A DNA stretch of 64,000 bases from Antitrichia curtipendula. Lineage: Eukaryota > Streptophyta > Bryopsida > Hypnales > Leucodontaceae. The notes beneath the pieces are model-generated. The model saw only the letters and a program-made list of their open reading frames with translations. It made no database searches and was not told the DNA's origin. This document shows, piece by piece, positions 24,171 through 36,760 of this stretch. The first letter of the stretch is position 1; each line of letters opens with the position of its first letter. The stretch is from NCBI GenBank assembly GCA_951230915.1, contig OX579642.1:8556001-8620000 (forward strand), given 5' to 3'. The position numbers and the translations under genes were made by a program.

Positions 24171-26095
24171 TTAGGTTCCACTGAGTGCATGCCCTGAGGA
24201 AGTCCTGACAAGGTCATCTTCACTGCCTGTTGTTGGCCTGTGGTTTGCCTGTCTGGGTTCCGGAATTAAGTTTGGGGTGCAGGGGAGAGGGGGGGTGTCC
24301 TTTAGGGGGGAGTTATGAGGTGAAAAGAGGGCAAAAAGGAAATTTAAAGGGGAGGGATTGTGCGGGGTTTGAAATGTGCCGACAATTGAATTTGAATTCG
24401 TGGCTTCATCGAAATGCAGTTTGGGTGAAATCAAATTGAACCTGTGAACTTCAAATGGCTTCCGAAAATCAGGGAACCTTGGATTGATCAGAAAATTGTA
24501 CCACACAAACTAGAAGAGGAAGCGGAGATTTCCCAACAAGTTTTATTAAATTCGGAGGTTGGATGCAAAAATTATTGTACTTTGAGTTGGATTTGAATTC
24601 ATGACTTTATTTTCAACCCCAAATGCAACATTGAACTACGAGGCTCGGTAGGTTGCCAACACATTTTCTTTTTTGAGATTACATATTGCAATGTTTCAAT
24701 TGGTGAGAACCATTGGTTAGTTCATTGATAGGCGGTGGAATTGGAGGGCAAGAACATTTACAATTTGAAACATTGGAAAAGAACCGGTGTAAAAATCTAT
24801 AAAAAAGAAAAGAAAAGACTTTGTATGGCTTGAGAAACCAATTCAATGCCGAAATTGAAGAAAAATAGATGGATAAAACTCATGTATCATCCCAAACGTT
24901 GACACACTAATAGTTATGGAATTGACGAAATGATCAATAAGATACTTTGGCATTTCTATTGGACGCTTATCTTGTAGATTTTAAAATCTAATTTTTTCAT
25001 CATGTTCTTGCATGTTCGCTCTAATTATTTAACCTACTAATAGAAATGTGGTCTACAGTATATAGAGTCATTTTGAAGACCCACACTGAGTCTACCGTAC
25101 GTTAGGGGCAGGGTCGGCACATTGATGGAAAATATTTAATTTAAGTTTAGAAAGTAGTTCAAGCTCTTAAAATTCAAAATTTTAAAAAAATGACAGTACA
25201 TTATTTAGAATTCTAAGCTTCTAAAGTCACTGGCACTGATGTGTCATATGTTGAGGAAGACAAGCTTTCTATACAAGTTGGATGGTAAGAGGTAAAACTA
25301 TCCATATGGGATATGTAAATGGTTAGGATAGTAGGAGGTCAATCTTCAAACTATCCCATATCCTTTGAGGATTTGTAATAGACAATGGATTTCATTATAA
25401 AAACGACCTCTCCTCCCCTCATCCTCACTAAATGTCAATGAAAAAATTTATTCACTTTGTCATCAAAAAGTCTACTTGGTGGTTGATGGACTCTATTTTG
25501 GACATTTTATTTTTTACTACAACTTGGTCATTTAATTCTTGTTGAATCTGACAAATCCTTTTTTTTATTTTTTTTATTTTTTGACTTCTTCAAAATATTT
25601 ATTTTCTACCGTTCCTACCCCAATGTATGGTATTTGGTCATAAATGACGAATTAGACTCAATGTAGGTCTTTGAGCGGACTCTACATAGACCATGTCTCT
25701 ACTAGCAACTCCTGAAGATGTTGATTGACACATAGATATGTCAATCAAAAATTGGCAAATATCCATTAAAGGGGGGGAGGGGCAGGAGATCTAAAAAAAT
25801 TGTTAAGCAAATTTTCATTCATTTTTTCGAATTTGTAACCGTAGAATTTTATTCTTGATTAGTCTAGGGACATATACAAAAAATCTAGGATCTAAAGGCA
25901 ATGTATGTGAGAACAAAGTGGAGCAAAATATTCTGTTTAAGACTACATGAGCTTCTAACAATGTGGCTTTGTTGGACTTTTGAGCCCCATAACTAAAATC
26001 TTATGTGCAAAAAAGATTTAGGGACTTTAAATTTGAATAGAGCCTCAAATCAGGAAAATTTTCAAAGCAAAATGATGTGGTGTTTCTCCCTATCT
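24171..26095. other. AT-rich intergenic sequence
   Basis: No gene recognised. The frames around 24171-24506 look non-coding. A poly-T run lies near 25560-25580. Confidence 0.4.
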
Positions 26096-26099
26096 AAGT

Positions 26100-26345
26100 T
26101 AAGGCCTAAAGATTGCTATTATGTGAACCTAGGAACATGAGTCCGTGAACCTAAAGACTACACACTTATGTTATAGGTGTGTATATTATAGAAACCTTCT
26201 ATAGTTATAGTAAACTATGTTATAGATACCTATATTATAGGTGCCTTTATATTTTAAGCACCTTCAATGGTTGTGGGATTTCTACTTATACATATGCTCA
26301 AGGCTCACATGTTTGCATTTGTCATACTCGCACACTAGTACCATT
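26100..26345 (+). repeat. Dispersed repeat H, copy 1
   Basis: ACCTATATTATAGGTG, TTCAATGGTTGT, ATGCTCAA.GCTCACATG and ACTAGTACCA-type blocks match 58865-59075 in order. Confidence 0.65.
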
Positions 26346-28339
26346 GGTTTAAACCCAAAATTATTTATTTATTTATTTCAACTATTGAATCTTCATAAGA
26401 ATTAAATTCTATAGAAGTTTGTTTATTTTCCCAATTTAACAAGAAATTTGATTCTTCGTTTTAGATGCCCAAATTTTTTTAAACCCATTTTGGCTTGCAA
26501 CATAAACTTTAGAGGATAAAAGGGCAATCCAATAAGTCTATTTAAGAGCTTTTTTGTGTTGGGTACATTCATACAAAGAATAAAGTAAAGGCAAAGGATG
26601 AACAAGGAACAAAAAGATCCCCCAACTTATGCATGGAGTTTAAATATCCTCACTATTTTCTTTAAATTTTTGACACTTTTGATGATAATAGTCTTGTGGG
26701 TGCAAAGTATAATGTTCAAGAGTTTAACATTATATAGCTTGTCCACCACATGTATCATGCGTGTTCTACATTGGATTAGCAAGAAGATTTGTTTCCTTTG
26801 TGTATACTAAAAGAATAGGCATTTAGTAAGTAGAACTATGATGAATGTTTTGAAAAACTTATGAAGCTTATAATATCTATTTAAAATAATGAAGTGCATC
26901 CATATTTGCCAAAAATATAGTTTTTACCTATTTTTTTTTAGCAATTAGTGTGGCAAACTTGATTTCTTAATGCTTCATGGTTTTTGTAAGAAGTTATAAT
27001 CAGTTTATGTTTGGATGAGAATAAAATAACTTGGAAAATGAAGATTTATGTCTTAAATCTGATTCCTTCATTGTTTATTTTGCTTCAATAGATGAAGATA
27101 TAAATTTTTCTAATACATTAATACTTAAAAATTAAAGGTGAAAAATTTATATTTGGATCTCATTACTTTTGCTAGTTTGGAAGACTTTGTAAGTTAGTTA
27201 GTTTTTTGCATGATTAATTTTTGTACCAAACATTTTCTTCATTGGCATTGACTAAATCCAGTGACATAGATTGTGTCTTTATTTCTAATATATTTTTTAG
27301 AATTCACTTTTTACTTTACAATTCTAAGGTAAAAAGCGAATGTTTTAGAATCAAATATAAGTGAATTTGAAAATAAATTATTTTGCTTGAAGTGATCCAA
27401 AGTGAATGACAACTTTAAAAGGTTGTCTTTTATTTCCTACAACACCACGTCTAATGAAGTACAATCAAGCATCATTAACAAGTTTTATTTAGCCTTTTAA
27501 ATAACATTCAACTTTCAACCATTTGTTCTTATTAATGAACTATGTATCATTTGTCAATGAGAAAAAACTTTATGAATTTTGTAAATAAATTAATTGTTAT
27601 ATAACAAAAAATGACATAAATTGATAAACGTAAGAAAAAACTATCTACTTGTTTGACAAAGTCTTTATTAGATATAAATAGCTATGAGAAATAGAATGAA
27701 AATTTCTAGGACTACTTTACTTATTACACCCAAAGCACCTATAGAAATTACCTCCAAATCAAATAAGCAAAAAAACATTATCAAGGTAAATTTAGCCTTA
27801 TATAATAGATCAATAGAATATTGATTTTTTTTCCATATTTCAAAATTTTAGTTTTGGTTGGATTTTGATTTTTTTAAATGTATTAATGTCATTTGAAAAT
27901 GCATAATAATAAAAATATTGATAACATATATTTTTGCCTAGAAGGTATAGCTACATCCAAAATTATAATTCTTGTAAGTTCAAAATTATTGGATTACATA
28001 CATGCAACAATTTTTTTTCTTGCAAAATTTTCCTACTTCTAATACTTTAGATTCTCAACAACATCCTTCTAAATAATTCCAAGTGACATGATGACAACAA
28101 AATATTTTTTGCTCTTCTAAATGAAAGCCTCCAATTTGTAGATATATTATTGTAGAAGAAAGAAACTTCTTTATAGTTAACAATGCTTGCACTAATTATA
28201 TTCTTGGAGTACATTACACTTTTAAGATTGATGATTAAATATTTTTAATATTTTACATTTAAATCTATAGAAGGAAAATTTAACTTTTACCAAAATTGAC
28301 AACAAAAAATGAAGATATTTTTTAATCTTGTATTATTAG
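26346..28339. other. Very AT-rich intergenic sequence
   Basis: No gene, RNA or inverted-repeat element could be recognised. Confidence 0.4.
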
Positions 28340-28343
28340 TTAA

Positions 28344-30870
28344 CTCCTAAAGGACTGGAGGTGTTTTTAAGATAAATTGTCAAAATATTGCCATTTTTAA
28401 GTGCATGGATCAAAACTGAAAATAAAATTTTATTTTTTGAGCTTTGACTATATAAAAGTGTATTAGATTGTAACAAAAATGTGTGTAAAACATTTAAATT
28501 CAATTGACCACATGAATTGAAAGATTATAATACTTGAAGTTACAAAAAACCTTCTTTTTATTCTTGAGAGATGAGGTCAACAACTTCAAGCCCTTTTGGA
28601 GTAAATTGAGACTTCTCACTATAAGGTATTACATCTTGTTAGTTAGACTCTTACAAAATTTCAAAAGCAAATAAATTATTTACCTTATTCTAGAGCACCC
28701 TACAATACAAAGAGGTAAAGTATATTGGCAATATATTAGTCATCTTTTGATGATTTCTTGCATAGTGAGGAAATTTTCTATTTGAAACCCAAACAATAAA
28801 AAGTTAGAAACAAACACTTGGAATATGTTCAAAAATTCAAAATTGAGAGCACAAATTCTAAGATAATAGTATTTGTAGTTAGAAGAAAATGATTTTTTTT
28901 CAAACTTGCCCATCAAGGTTAGAAGAGTTTCGACTTGTTTTGGAATGAGATTTTTTCACTAAAACAATTTCTTTTATAAGTGCTTATTGTGTTGTATTAG
29001 TTACATACATGCCAAACTTCAAAAGTCAAGGAGGAATTTAGCAAAGGATGCCCGAGTTGCCCAAAGTGCTTGGATTCTTTTAAACAACATAATTTTTTAT
29101 CCAAACATCCAGTTAAATTTTTTATAAAATTTCCACATAGTAGGTGAATGTCCCCATCTTGTGTTAAATTTTCAAAAATATTTGCTCATTTTTTTACTTC
29201 ATCATCAGCTAATTGAATTCCAATTGTCTCTTGAAAAGACATTTGGTCATCAAGGTTAACTATATATGAATCTATAAAAAATATTTAAAATAAAAAAAGT
29301 GCAATATTGAGTTCTTATTATATATTTGTATTATTATATTATAAAATATTAATCATACATGATAGTGATTGTTTTCAAGTTATGGTTTAGTGATTTTATT
29401 ATCACAACTTTGTTAAATTTCCAAGTTATGGTTCAATGATTTTCAGACTTTTCCAAAAATTCAAATCACTACAATTTTTATTGAATCTAGTATTGCCATG
29501 TATATATTTTCCTGTGAATAAAATTGTAGCTTCTTTTAAGGTTCTTTTCTTCATCATCTTATCACATTTTCGTCATGTCAAGACATTTTTTAGACAATAA
29601 ATGTAGTGATTAAAGTAAAACTATTTATCCAAATTTTAGTTTTCATTTGATTCTAACATAACAATGCAAATTCTTTATTTTTGATTCCTAAAAATAAAAA
29701 ATGATTTATATTTCATTTGGTATAAATAAATCTTTGACTTTGTTTGCATTGATTGGTTTGGAATTTTGAAATAAAACCCCACTATCGTCTACTTTGGAAA
29801 CATCTAAAATGATCCATTCTATAGTTTTTTTAAGACAAAAAATAAATTATTTACATTTTTCTATGAATTTTCAGCCTAATTTACAACACCTTGACTAAAA
29901 CTTGTACATTATTGGACATACGTGTTAATTTTAAAAAAAGTTGAAAGGCAAAATTTCACCTTTGTAGAGGGCCCATTAAACTTGCAATCATTATCGGTGG
30001 TGATTTTCACTCTCAAATTTTGGAAGGATGTACTTGAGTAAGTTAACTAAAAGTTGTTGTGATTGGATTAGTTAAAGAATGAAGAATAAAAATAGATGAA
30101 GATTTTAGCCTCGCTCTGGGTACAAGTACTTTGAAGTAGTTTTGGACCTCCAAACACCACATTTTAGAAATCAAAATATATCAATTTTATTTGAATCCAA
30201 TGCTATAATATTTACACCAAATTTTTACACCAAATTGTTTTTAGGACATCACATGATTTATAATAATTATTTAATTAAATGTTCAATTTTTTTTCTCAAA
30301 TCTTGCAAAAGGTGTATTTACATCAATTCACTTGAAAGAAATAGATTACAGTGATTTAAAATCATGTATGTACATCTCTCTCTATAAAGTCTTTCTATAT
30401 GTATATATATGGTTTTATAATGTCAATTACATATTTTTTCAAATACACGGAAGAATACTAAAACATTATCTTATTGCATAGCATCATCAATCCTTAAACA
30501 AACTGAGTACTTTTAACTATACGGTCCAAAATGAAAAAAAAATCTTTATTTTCGAATGTAGACATTCAACATTGTACTAGACTAACAAGGTGAAAGAGTC
30601 TGTTACCTCTCTCATGCCAATTCAACCCTTTATTATGTACCCGGAGGGTGTATTTTAAAACAAAAATGTAAATCACAAGTACATGAGGGCAAAACTAGAA
30701 TTAGATGGTAATAGGCTTGTTCACCTTATGGAAATGTGTAGAATATTTTTTAGAAAAAACAAGTCCACTTCTAGAGACAATGTTTTAAAAAACATCTTCT
30801 TAAAATTGACTTTGTCATACCCTACTCAAATTTAATTTCATCACTTTAAAGACACTTGGTCCTTTAGAGA
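28344..30870. mobile_element. Possible long TTAA element, 2527 bp
   Basis: TTAA at 28340-28343 is followed by CTCCTAAAGGACTGG. TTAA at 30871-30874 is preceded by the complement of TCTCTAAAGGACCAAG. The ends fit the TTAA families, but the interior is long, very AT-rich, shows no transposase frame and has no clear match to types A or B. It may be a larger relative, or two ends of separate elements. Confidence 0.5.
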
Positions 30871-30874
30871 TTAA

Positions 30875-32100
30875 TCCATGCATGTGCAATACCTTTATTG
30901 AATAATGATGTGTGCGTATATGTATATGTGTATTGTACATCCTCGTACCATTGTGCATTAGCATACTAAAATGTGTTATATTCAACTATGAAGACAAGCA
31001 CTTTAAGTTGAATACTTAATTAAAGTTGAATTTTTGGAGTCAAATGCATAAAGCATAAATATTTCCTTAAATTTTATTTTTATTTTTAGAATTTTGAAAT
31101 CAAAACATTTTTTAATTGTTTGGACATCATTTTTTAGAATTATGTTATGTTGGTCATGATAATTGGGTATACCATTCAAATACAAAACCAACTTTTCAGT
31201 CTACAATTTGGATTTTACAAGATTGAATCTCATGTGGTACATACACACAAATTTTATAGATCAAATCTTATACGGTGTCTTATAAGGTAGAACTACTTGA
31301 TTCCGTGCACCCTCCATTTAAGCCATATAGGTGTCTATTTGAAGTATTCCCAATATCAACTTAAACCATTAGCTTTGAATGTTTCCTACTTTACAAATGG
31401 TATACATGATTGTAAAGTAACAAGCTTCTAGTAAATGGTTTTAGGTCCTTCTCAAGGCACTTCAAACATGCACCTATTGAACACTTTGATGTTTAAAAAA
31501 AAATCTAGACTTAAAAAATTCACACAAAATTCAAAAAACCTCCAAATTTATTATTTTTGATTATAAACATCACTGATTTCCATCTACCTACATAGCAAGA
31601 ATAACACCTAGTGGTGATTTTGACTCCAGCTACGATTGTTGTGGTTAAGAGTTTCCGCCCCCAATTTGTTGCGAAGAACATCTTGAGTTTTAAAATATCC
31701 CGTGTGATCACTTTTCCGAGCACTTTTCAAATGAAATTTTGATAAGGTAAAATGGCGAACGAGGTCGGTGAGTGACTTTTGTCGTGAAAACGGACTTATT
31801 ATCATTAGCTTAGCTTATCAATGACACTGAGACGGGGGGTGTTGCACGGATCTTGTTGTGATATAAGTTAAGGTTTGAGCAATAAGGTCAGAAGTGGAAC
31901 ATGGTGGTTATCAACCACTTTGTCAGATCAGCTGCACGTCAATTAGGATACTTGAAGTCCCCGACCAGACGGGCGCCCGGCCTGTTTTAAAATTTTAGCG
32001 GTGTATCTGCATCCACCAGCTGGATGATGCCTTAATCAGGGGCTCACACTTGAATTGGATCAATGCAAGTCTTCATAGTAGGCGGGACGCATAACTTACT
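30875..32100. other. Intergenic sequence, GC rising after 31800
   Basis: Nothing recognisable. 31830-32060 is GC-richer, with a GGGCGCCCGG segment near 31970 and a short palindrome CATCCACCAGCTGGATG at 32011-32027. It may be a gene or element fragment. Confidence 0.35.
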
Positions 32101-32102
32101 AG

Positions 32103-33501
32103 AGCATCCGCAATGCGTACTTGGCAATCGACATACAAGCCCGGTAACGGCAAATGGCAGGCCATTTCATGAGGTCGTGGAAGTGCCAGTTTATTCTTTG
32201 GAAAAATTGACCCCATGCATAGTCGGCAATCCCAATGTCAAGTGGACTTTTTTACATTAACCCCTAAAGGACCAAACACCGTTTTTTTGACAACATAGCG
32301 ATTTTGGGCAGCTCACTATGACTGGAATTTTTCTTTTTTTTCTTTGAAATTTTCACATAAGATGTGGCCGAGGAGTAGCTTTAAGGTCCAACAAATTTCG
32401 TAACTTTTGACTACATGGTTAAAAAGTTATTGCATGATATGTCATTTTCATTGTTCGGCGGGCAGCCGGGGTAGCAAAAAAAACTTCTTTAAAAATCACT
32501 TTTAAAAAAAACTAAAATTTGAAATTGGTTCTTTAGATTTATATGTATGTGGGAGGCTTTGAATCATTCCATTCCGATCAATGAGTCAAAAGTTATGAGG
32601 ATTCTTAGTTTGAGGGTAGTTATGGAATCTCTACTCTAAAATAAACTTTGAAGTCCTTTATTTAACTCGATTTTCAATATTTTTGAAAAAAAAATATACA
32701 CATTGGGTGTAGATTTTTTAGTACAACATTACAATCGTTGGGATTGGCATTTTTCAATTTCATAAATAAATTCTTGACAATTTAGTGTTTTGAATAATTC
32801 TCTACCTCTTCCTACTTACTATTTTTTTCCTATATGTTTTACAATTCCAAATGATCTGAAATTTTTCAAGCATGTAGCCAACTTTCCTTGAAGAATAAAT
32901 CCAAAGAGTAACCATCATTTTGGACATTTTTTCATACAAATGTGACCTTGTGAAGGGCAGCTGCCCGTTTTTTCGCAGGGACAAAAAAAGGATTTTTGTC
33001 AATTCAAACGCTATTATCTTGCAATCCACTATGTGGAAAATTCTGAAATTTTTTCCACATCTTCTTAAACAAGTTTACTACAAGATCCTACAGTTACAAG
33101 TGTCCAAAAATGTCTTTTTTTCTAAAATTTGGCACTAGTATTAGAAATGACAGTTTTGGAGTGGTTTTGGTGAAAACATAGTCAGAAACCTTTAGGGGTT
33201 AAAGAAAGAAAGAAAATAATCTACTTTAAAAAAAAAACTTTTCATTGAAACAAGGGAATTTTGAATTAATTGGCACACATAACACTGTGCAAAAGGGTTG
33301 ACATTAATGATGATTTCTACCGTGAGCCAACTTGCGGGTCTTTCACATCTTGCAAATTTGCCGATCCCAGGGGGTCACATACCGAGGCAGTGGAAGTAAA
33401 GTTTCCAATAACGGTTGCATTGGAACACAATTTTAATTAGAAATTAGTCTAGGCCTAGCATAGTGCCAATGTCTGAGTTCCTGGGTGCATTGCAGACGCT
33501 C
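32103..33501. mobile_element. PIF/Harbinger-like MITE interrupted by a TTAA element
   Basis: The ends are inverted relatives of the 48443 element: GAGCATCCGCAATGC on the left and GAGCGTCTGCAATGC inward from the right. Flanking triplets are CTA and TTA, close to a TWA duplication. A 938-bp TTAA element (32261-33198) is nested inside, leaving about 460 bp of the MITE itself, GC-richer than its surroundings. Confidence 0.65.
32261..33198. mobile_element. TTAA element type A, complete, 938 bp (A3)
   Basis: Flanked by TTAA at 32257-32260 and 33199-33202, with ends CCCCTAAAGGACC and CCCCTAAAGGTTTC. The interior matches type A. It is nested in the PIF/Harbinger-like MITE at 32103-33501. Confidence 0.88.
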
Positions 33502-33505
33502 TTAA

Positions 33506-34066
33506 CCTTTAAGCTCTCCGACGTCGAATTTATGGATGATGAACAAATTTATATTCTTATTTCTTTCTCGGTGTTGCTTGGATGAAAGTCATTCCAATTT
33601 GTGTAGATACTTTATCAAGTTTTTGTCCTATCTATCAGTTGGATTTGGTGTTACTAAGGTACATGTTTTCTAAAATTACAAATGTTGAAGTATGTCAAGC
33701 GGTTGACCAAGCCAAAATTGTATTGACTCTAGTTCAAAATTGGATTTGCAAATATGAGGTCATAGATGTAAAAAAAATTTAAAATCACCGTGCCAAGAGA
33801 ACCTCCTTTCAAATCCATTCCAACAAGTTTTACTCCAAAAGTGATAATATTTTGCTTGTAATTGAGTTTTGAGGGTTTTTTTTTTCTAATTTTCCTTTCA
33901 AAATTCATAAAAATGTATTGGTGATAGCATTGATAAATCTTACTGTACTAATGGAATCTAAAATTCAAAATCTACAACTTTCATTTGTATATCAGTTCCA
34001 AAATAGTATTTTATAATGATTTTATCCAAATCATCAATTCTAGAAAAGACTATGGACATTTAGGGG
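33506..34066. mobile_element. Short TTAA element, 561 bp
   Basis: TTAA at 33502-33505 and 34067-34070. The right end is the complement of CCCCTAAATGTCC; the left is the weaker CCTTTAAGCTCTCC. The interior does not obviously match types A or B. The left boundary is uncertain. Confidence 0.55.
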
Positions 34067-34105
34067 TTAAACATCCATTGAGTTTTTGTTTTTTTTAATT
34101 CTCAT

Positions 34106-34209
34106 AGAAAATATCTGAAGGTCCTTCTTTTAGAAAATATCTCAAGGTCCTTCTTTTAGAAAATATCTCAAGCTCCTTCTTTTAGAAAATATTTCAAGGT
34201 CCTTCTTTT
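34106..34209. repeat. Minisatellite, four 26-bp units
   Basis: The unit AGAAAATATCTCAAGGTCC plus TTCTTTT repeats four times in perfect register (34106, 34132, 34158, 34184), with only a few substitutions among units. Confidence 0.9.
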
Positions 34210-34281
34210 AGAAACTTTCCAAGAAGTAATAATAATTGGTCAGATCAATAACACATAAGGTGAGGAAGTGTGGTCAGTCAA

Positions 34282-35123
34282 CTCCTAAATGACTAAATTG
34301 TGTTTTTTTGGCAATATAGTGATTTTGGGCAATTCATTACAAACATAATTTATTCATCTTTTAAATTTTCACATAACATGTGCTTGAGGAGTAGCTTTAA
34401 GGTGCAACAATTTTCATAACTTTTGACTACATGGTTAAAAAATTATTGCATCATAAGTAACTCTTAATGCTCGGCAAGTATCTCGGTCAGCTAAAAAAAT
34501 CGTTTTTTCAAGAAATAAAAGTTTGAATTTGGTTTCCTACATTTATATATACATAGAAAGCTTTGAATCATTTGGTTTTGATGAACAAGATGAAAATTAC
34601 GAAGAGTTTCATGGAATCTCTACTCTAAGATAAACTTTGAAGTCCTTTGGATGTAGATTGTTTGTTACAACTTTACAACCATTTGTAATGGCATTTTTCA
34701 ATTCCATAAATGAATTCTTAACAATTTAGTATTGTAAATCTTACTCTATTTCTTTCTACATTTATTTTATTTTTTCAAGAATGAATATGAAATATTTTTT
34801 GTTTAAAATAATATGTTTCCAACTTATTTCTTCAACATATTATGGAGAGTAACAAGTTTTAGGATCTATATATTTTTGTGTAAAAAGTTTGAAAGATTAA
34901 ATTTAACCATTTGGGAAGAGTTGAAAATACTTTTTTTTTATATTCAAGCAATAAGATCTTGCAATTGGTAAGTTTTTTCATTCTAAAATTTTAAGAGGGT
35001 GTACTCTAACAAGTTAATTGAAAGATCTTCTAGTTGAATTTGTTAATGAATAAATATAGATGAAGATTTTTGCCTTGCTTTGAAGCAATTTTAGGCTTAA
35101 AAACACCCTCCGTCCTTTAGGGG
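34282..35123. mobile_element. TTAA element type A-like, 842 bp (A4)
   Basis: The left end CTCCTAAATGACT follows TCAA (mutated TTAA) at 34278-34281. The right end is the complement of CCCCTAAAGGACG before TTAA at 35124-35127. The first ~450 bp match type A; the rest differs. Confidence 0.75.
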
Positions 35124-35127
35124 TTAA

Positions 35128-35410
35128 CCCGAGAAGGACGCCATAGACACTAAGAGTTTGATGAATGACATTTAGAGAATCATACAAAAGTGTAAATTTT
35201 TATCCTTGAATTTTTTGTGTGAAAACACTTAGAAAATCATTCTATGGAAGAAAAAAGTGGAAATGTTCATCCTTGGAGTTTTGTGTGAAAAAGAGAAGTC
35301 TTATTTAGTAGTTTGACCTCTGATGAATATTCTTGGGTGTTTTTTAAACAAACGATTCACATGGTATCCAAAACGATGGTTTCTTTGGTATCCAATTCAT
35401 CTTTCAAGGA
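35128..35410. mobile_element. TTAA element type D, 283 bp (D1)
   Basis: TTAA at 35124-35127 (shared with the element to its left) and 35411-35414. The ends are CCCGAGAAGGACGCC and TCCTTGAAAGATGAA. The interior, including GTTCATCCTTGGAGTTTT, is shared in reverse orientation with 61413-61643. Confidence 0.65.
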
Positions 35411-35414
35411 TTAA

Positions 35415-36114
35415 GAATTGATTCAACAATTTGGAGAGTGTTAGATGTGTTGGAAAGAAATTCAATGAAATTTTCTTGAAAGATATATGGACTTTGTATC
35501 TATTACTACAAGTTGGTTCATATTTTTTGGATTCTAAAGGAATTAGTTTGAATTTCTAAAGTTGCAATTATAGGGTTTTAAATGTGTCCCTTCTTTTAAA
35601 ATGTAGAATTTGTAAGATCCCATATGATCCCATAAATTGGATTTCACTAGGGCTCACTTTTAATATGTGGGTAGTTTACATGTAGTCTAACTTATTACAT
35701 ATGGTTGATGTTTGAGCCTTTAATTATAAGATGGACTAATAACTTAGTTTTGAACCTTTAATCCCTAGTAGTTACTTTAGCAAAAAAGTGGTGGTACTTT
35801 ATTTCCAATTATAATTGTTGAATGGAATTTTTATCTATATTTAGGAAAAATTAAAATCCTAACTTGTAGTCATTTCATCTTCAATTTAGTAACACCAAAT
35901 TCTAGTCATTTCAAATTTTAAAGCATTCAAACTTAAAAAACATTCCAAAAATACAAAATTGTAGAATTTCCTATATTCTTGAAACCAACGGAAGATGACT
36001 CCTCCATCAAGGAGTCTTTATAAGAATTTGGATCATGTGACTTCAAAACAAGATCAACCACAATCCACCTGATATAGCAAAAGAGAGGCAATATGACCAT
36101 CTGTTATTAAAGGC
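35415..36114. repeat. Decayed repeat sequence
   Basis: 35450-35620 resembles a worn TA-flanked subtype 1 interior (TTCATATTTTTTGGATTCTAAAGGAATTAG). The rest is unassigned AT-rich DNA. Confidence 0.4.
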
Positions 36115-36277
36115 TTAAATGGAAAGGTTTAATTTTTTGCAAAATTTATTTCCTAGACTTTCAAGTCAATTCTTCAACTCATTTTTATGAAATCAAATCA
36201 CATATCAAATTTTTCTATATTAAGAGGATTCAAAGTCTTACAACCTAGTGTAAAAGTTGCCCACAAAAACATTCCTT
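36115..36277. mobile_element. Remnant of a type B TTAA element, left of the split MITE
   Basis: The segment reading TTCCTAGACTTTCAAGTCAA and what follows aligns with the third quarter of type B copies (TTCCTAGACTCTCAACTCAA at 46256). The continuation of the same alignment resumes at 43411 beyond the MITE and piggyBac insertions. Confidence 0.55.
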
Positions 36278-36416
36278 CACTACAAGAGAATGGGGGGTTT
36301 TAAGTAGTGTCCTAGACATCATGTCTTTTAAGTAATGTTTTAAGTAAAATTTTACTAAAAAGATTGTCTTTTTAGTAAAATTTTACTTAAAACATTACTT
36401 AAAAGACATTACTTAA
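36278..36416 (+). mobile_element. CACTA-type palindromic MITE, left part (split by piggyBac)
   Basis: It begins CACTACAAGAGAA, a typical CACTA-superfamily terminus, preceded by CTT (36275-36277). The sequence consists of repeated TTTTAAGTAA-like units and folds on itself around 36355-36365. It stops at TTAA 36413-36416, where the piggyBac element begins. A complete relative lies at 14365-14567. Confidence 0.9.
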
Positions 36417-36760
36417 CTCTAAACCGTCCAAGGGGACGGATTCTGGCCGCTCAGGATTGAAAACAGGCCCAAACTCAACAAGAGTGAATCCAAATTGGCA
36501 GGGGGAGATGTAGCTTCAAGAGTACGTAGAATTGTTTTGGTAATGACGATGTCCAATGCAGCATCGCGTTTTCGCATCACAGTTGCCGCAAGAAGAATCG
36601 GAGGTGGTGAAACGCGGGACATGGCGGTTGATGGGGAAGTCCCAGAAGTGACCGAGACGAGCCGGAGGGAGACCGTTGGCCTCGGATCCATTTCAGTAGG
36701 CAGGGACAGAATTGCCGGAGAGGGTTTAGGGTTCCGTAACAATCACTTGTGGTAGCATGA

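Noticed and set aside
34106..34209. Regularly spaced repeats that could suggest a CRISPR-like array
   Set aside because: Units are directly adjacent with no spacers, and the sequence is eukaryotic; it is a minisatellite.
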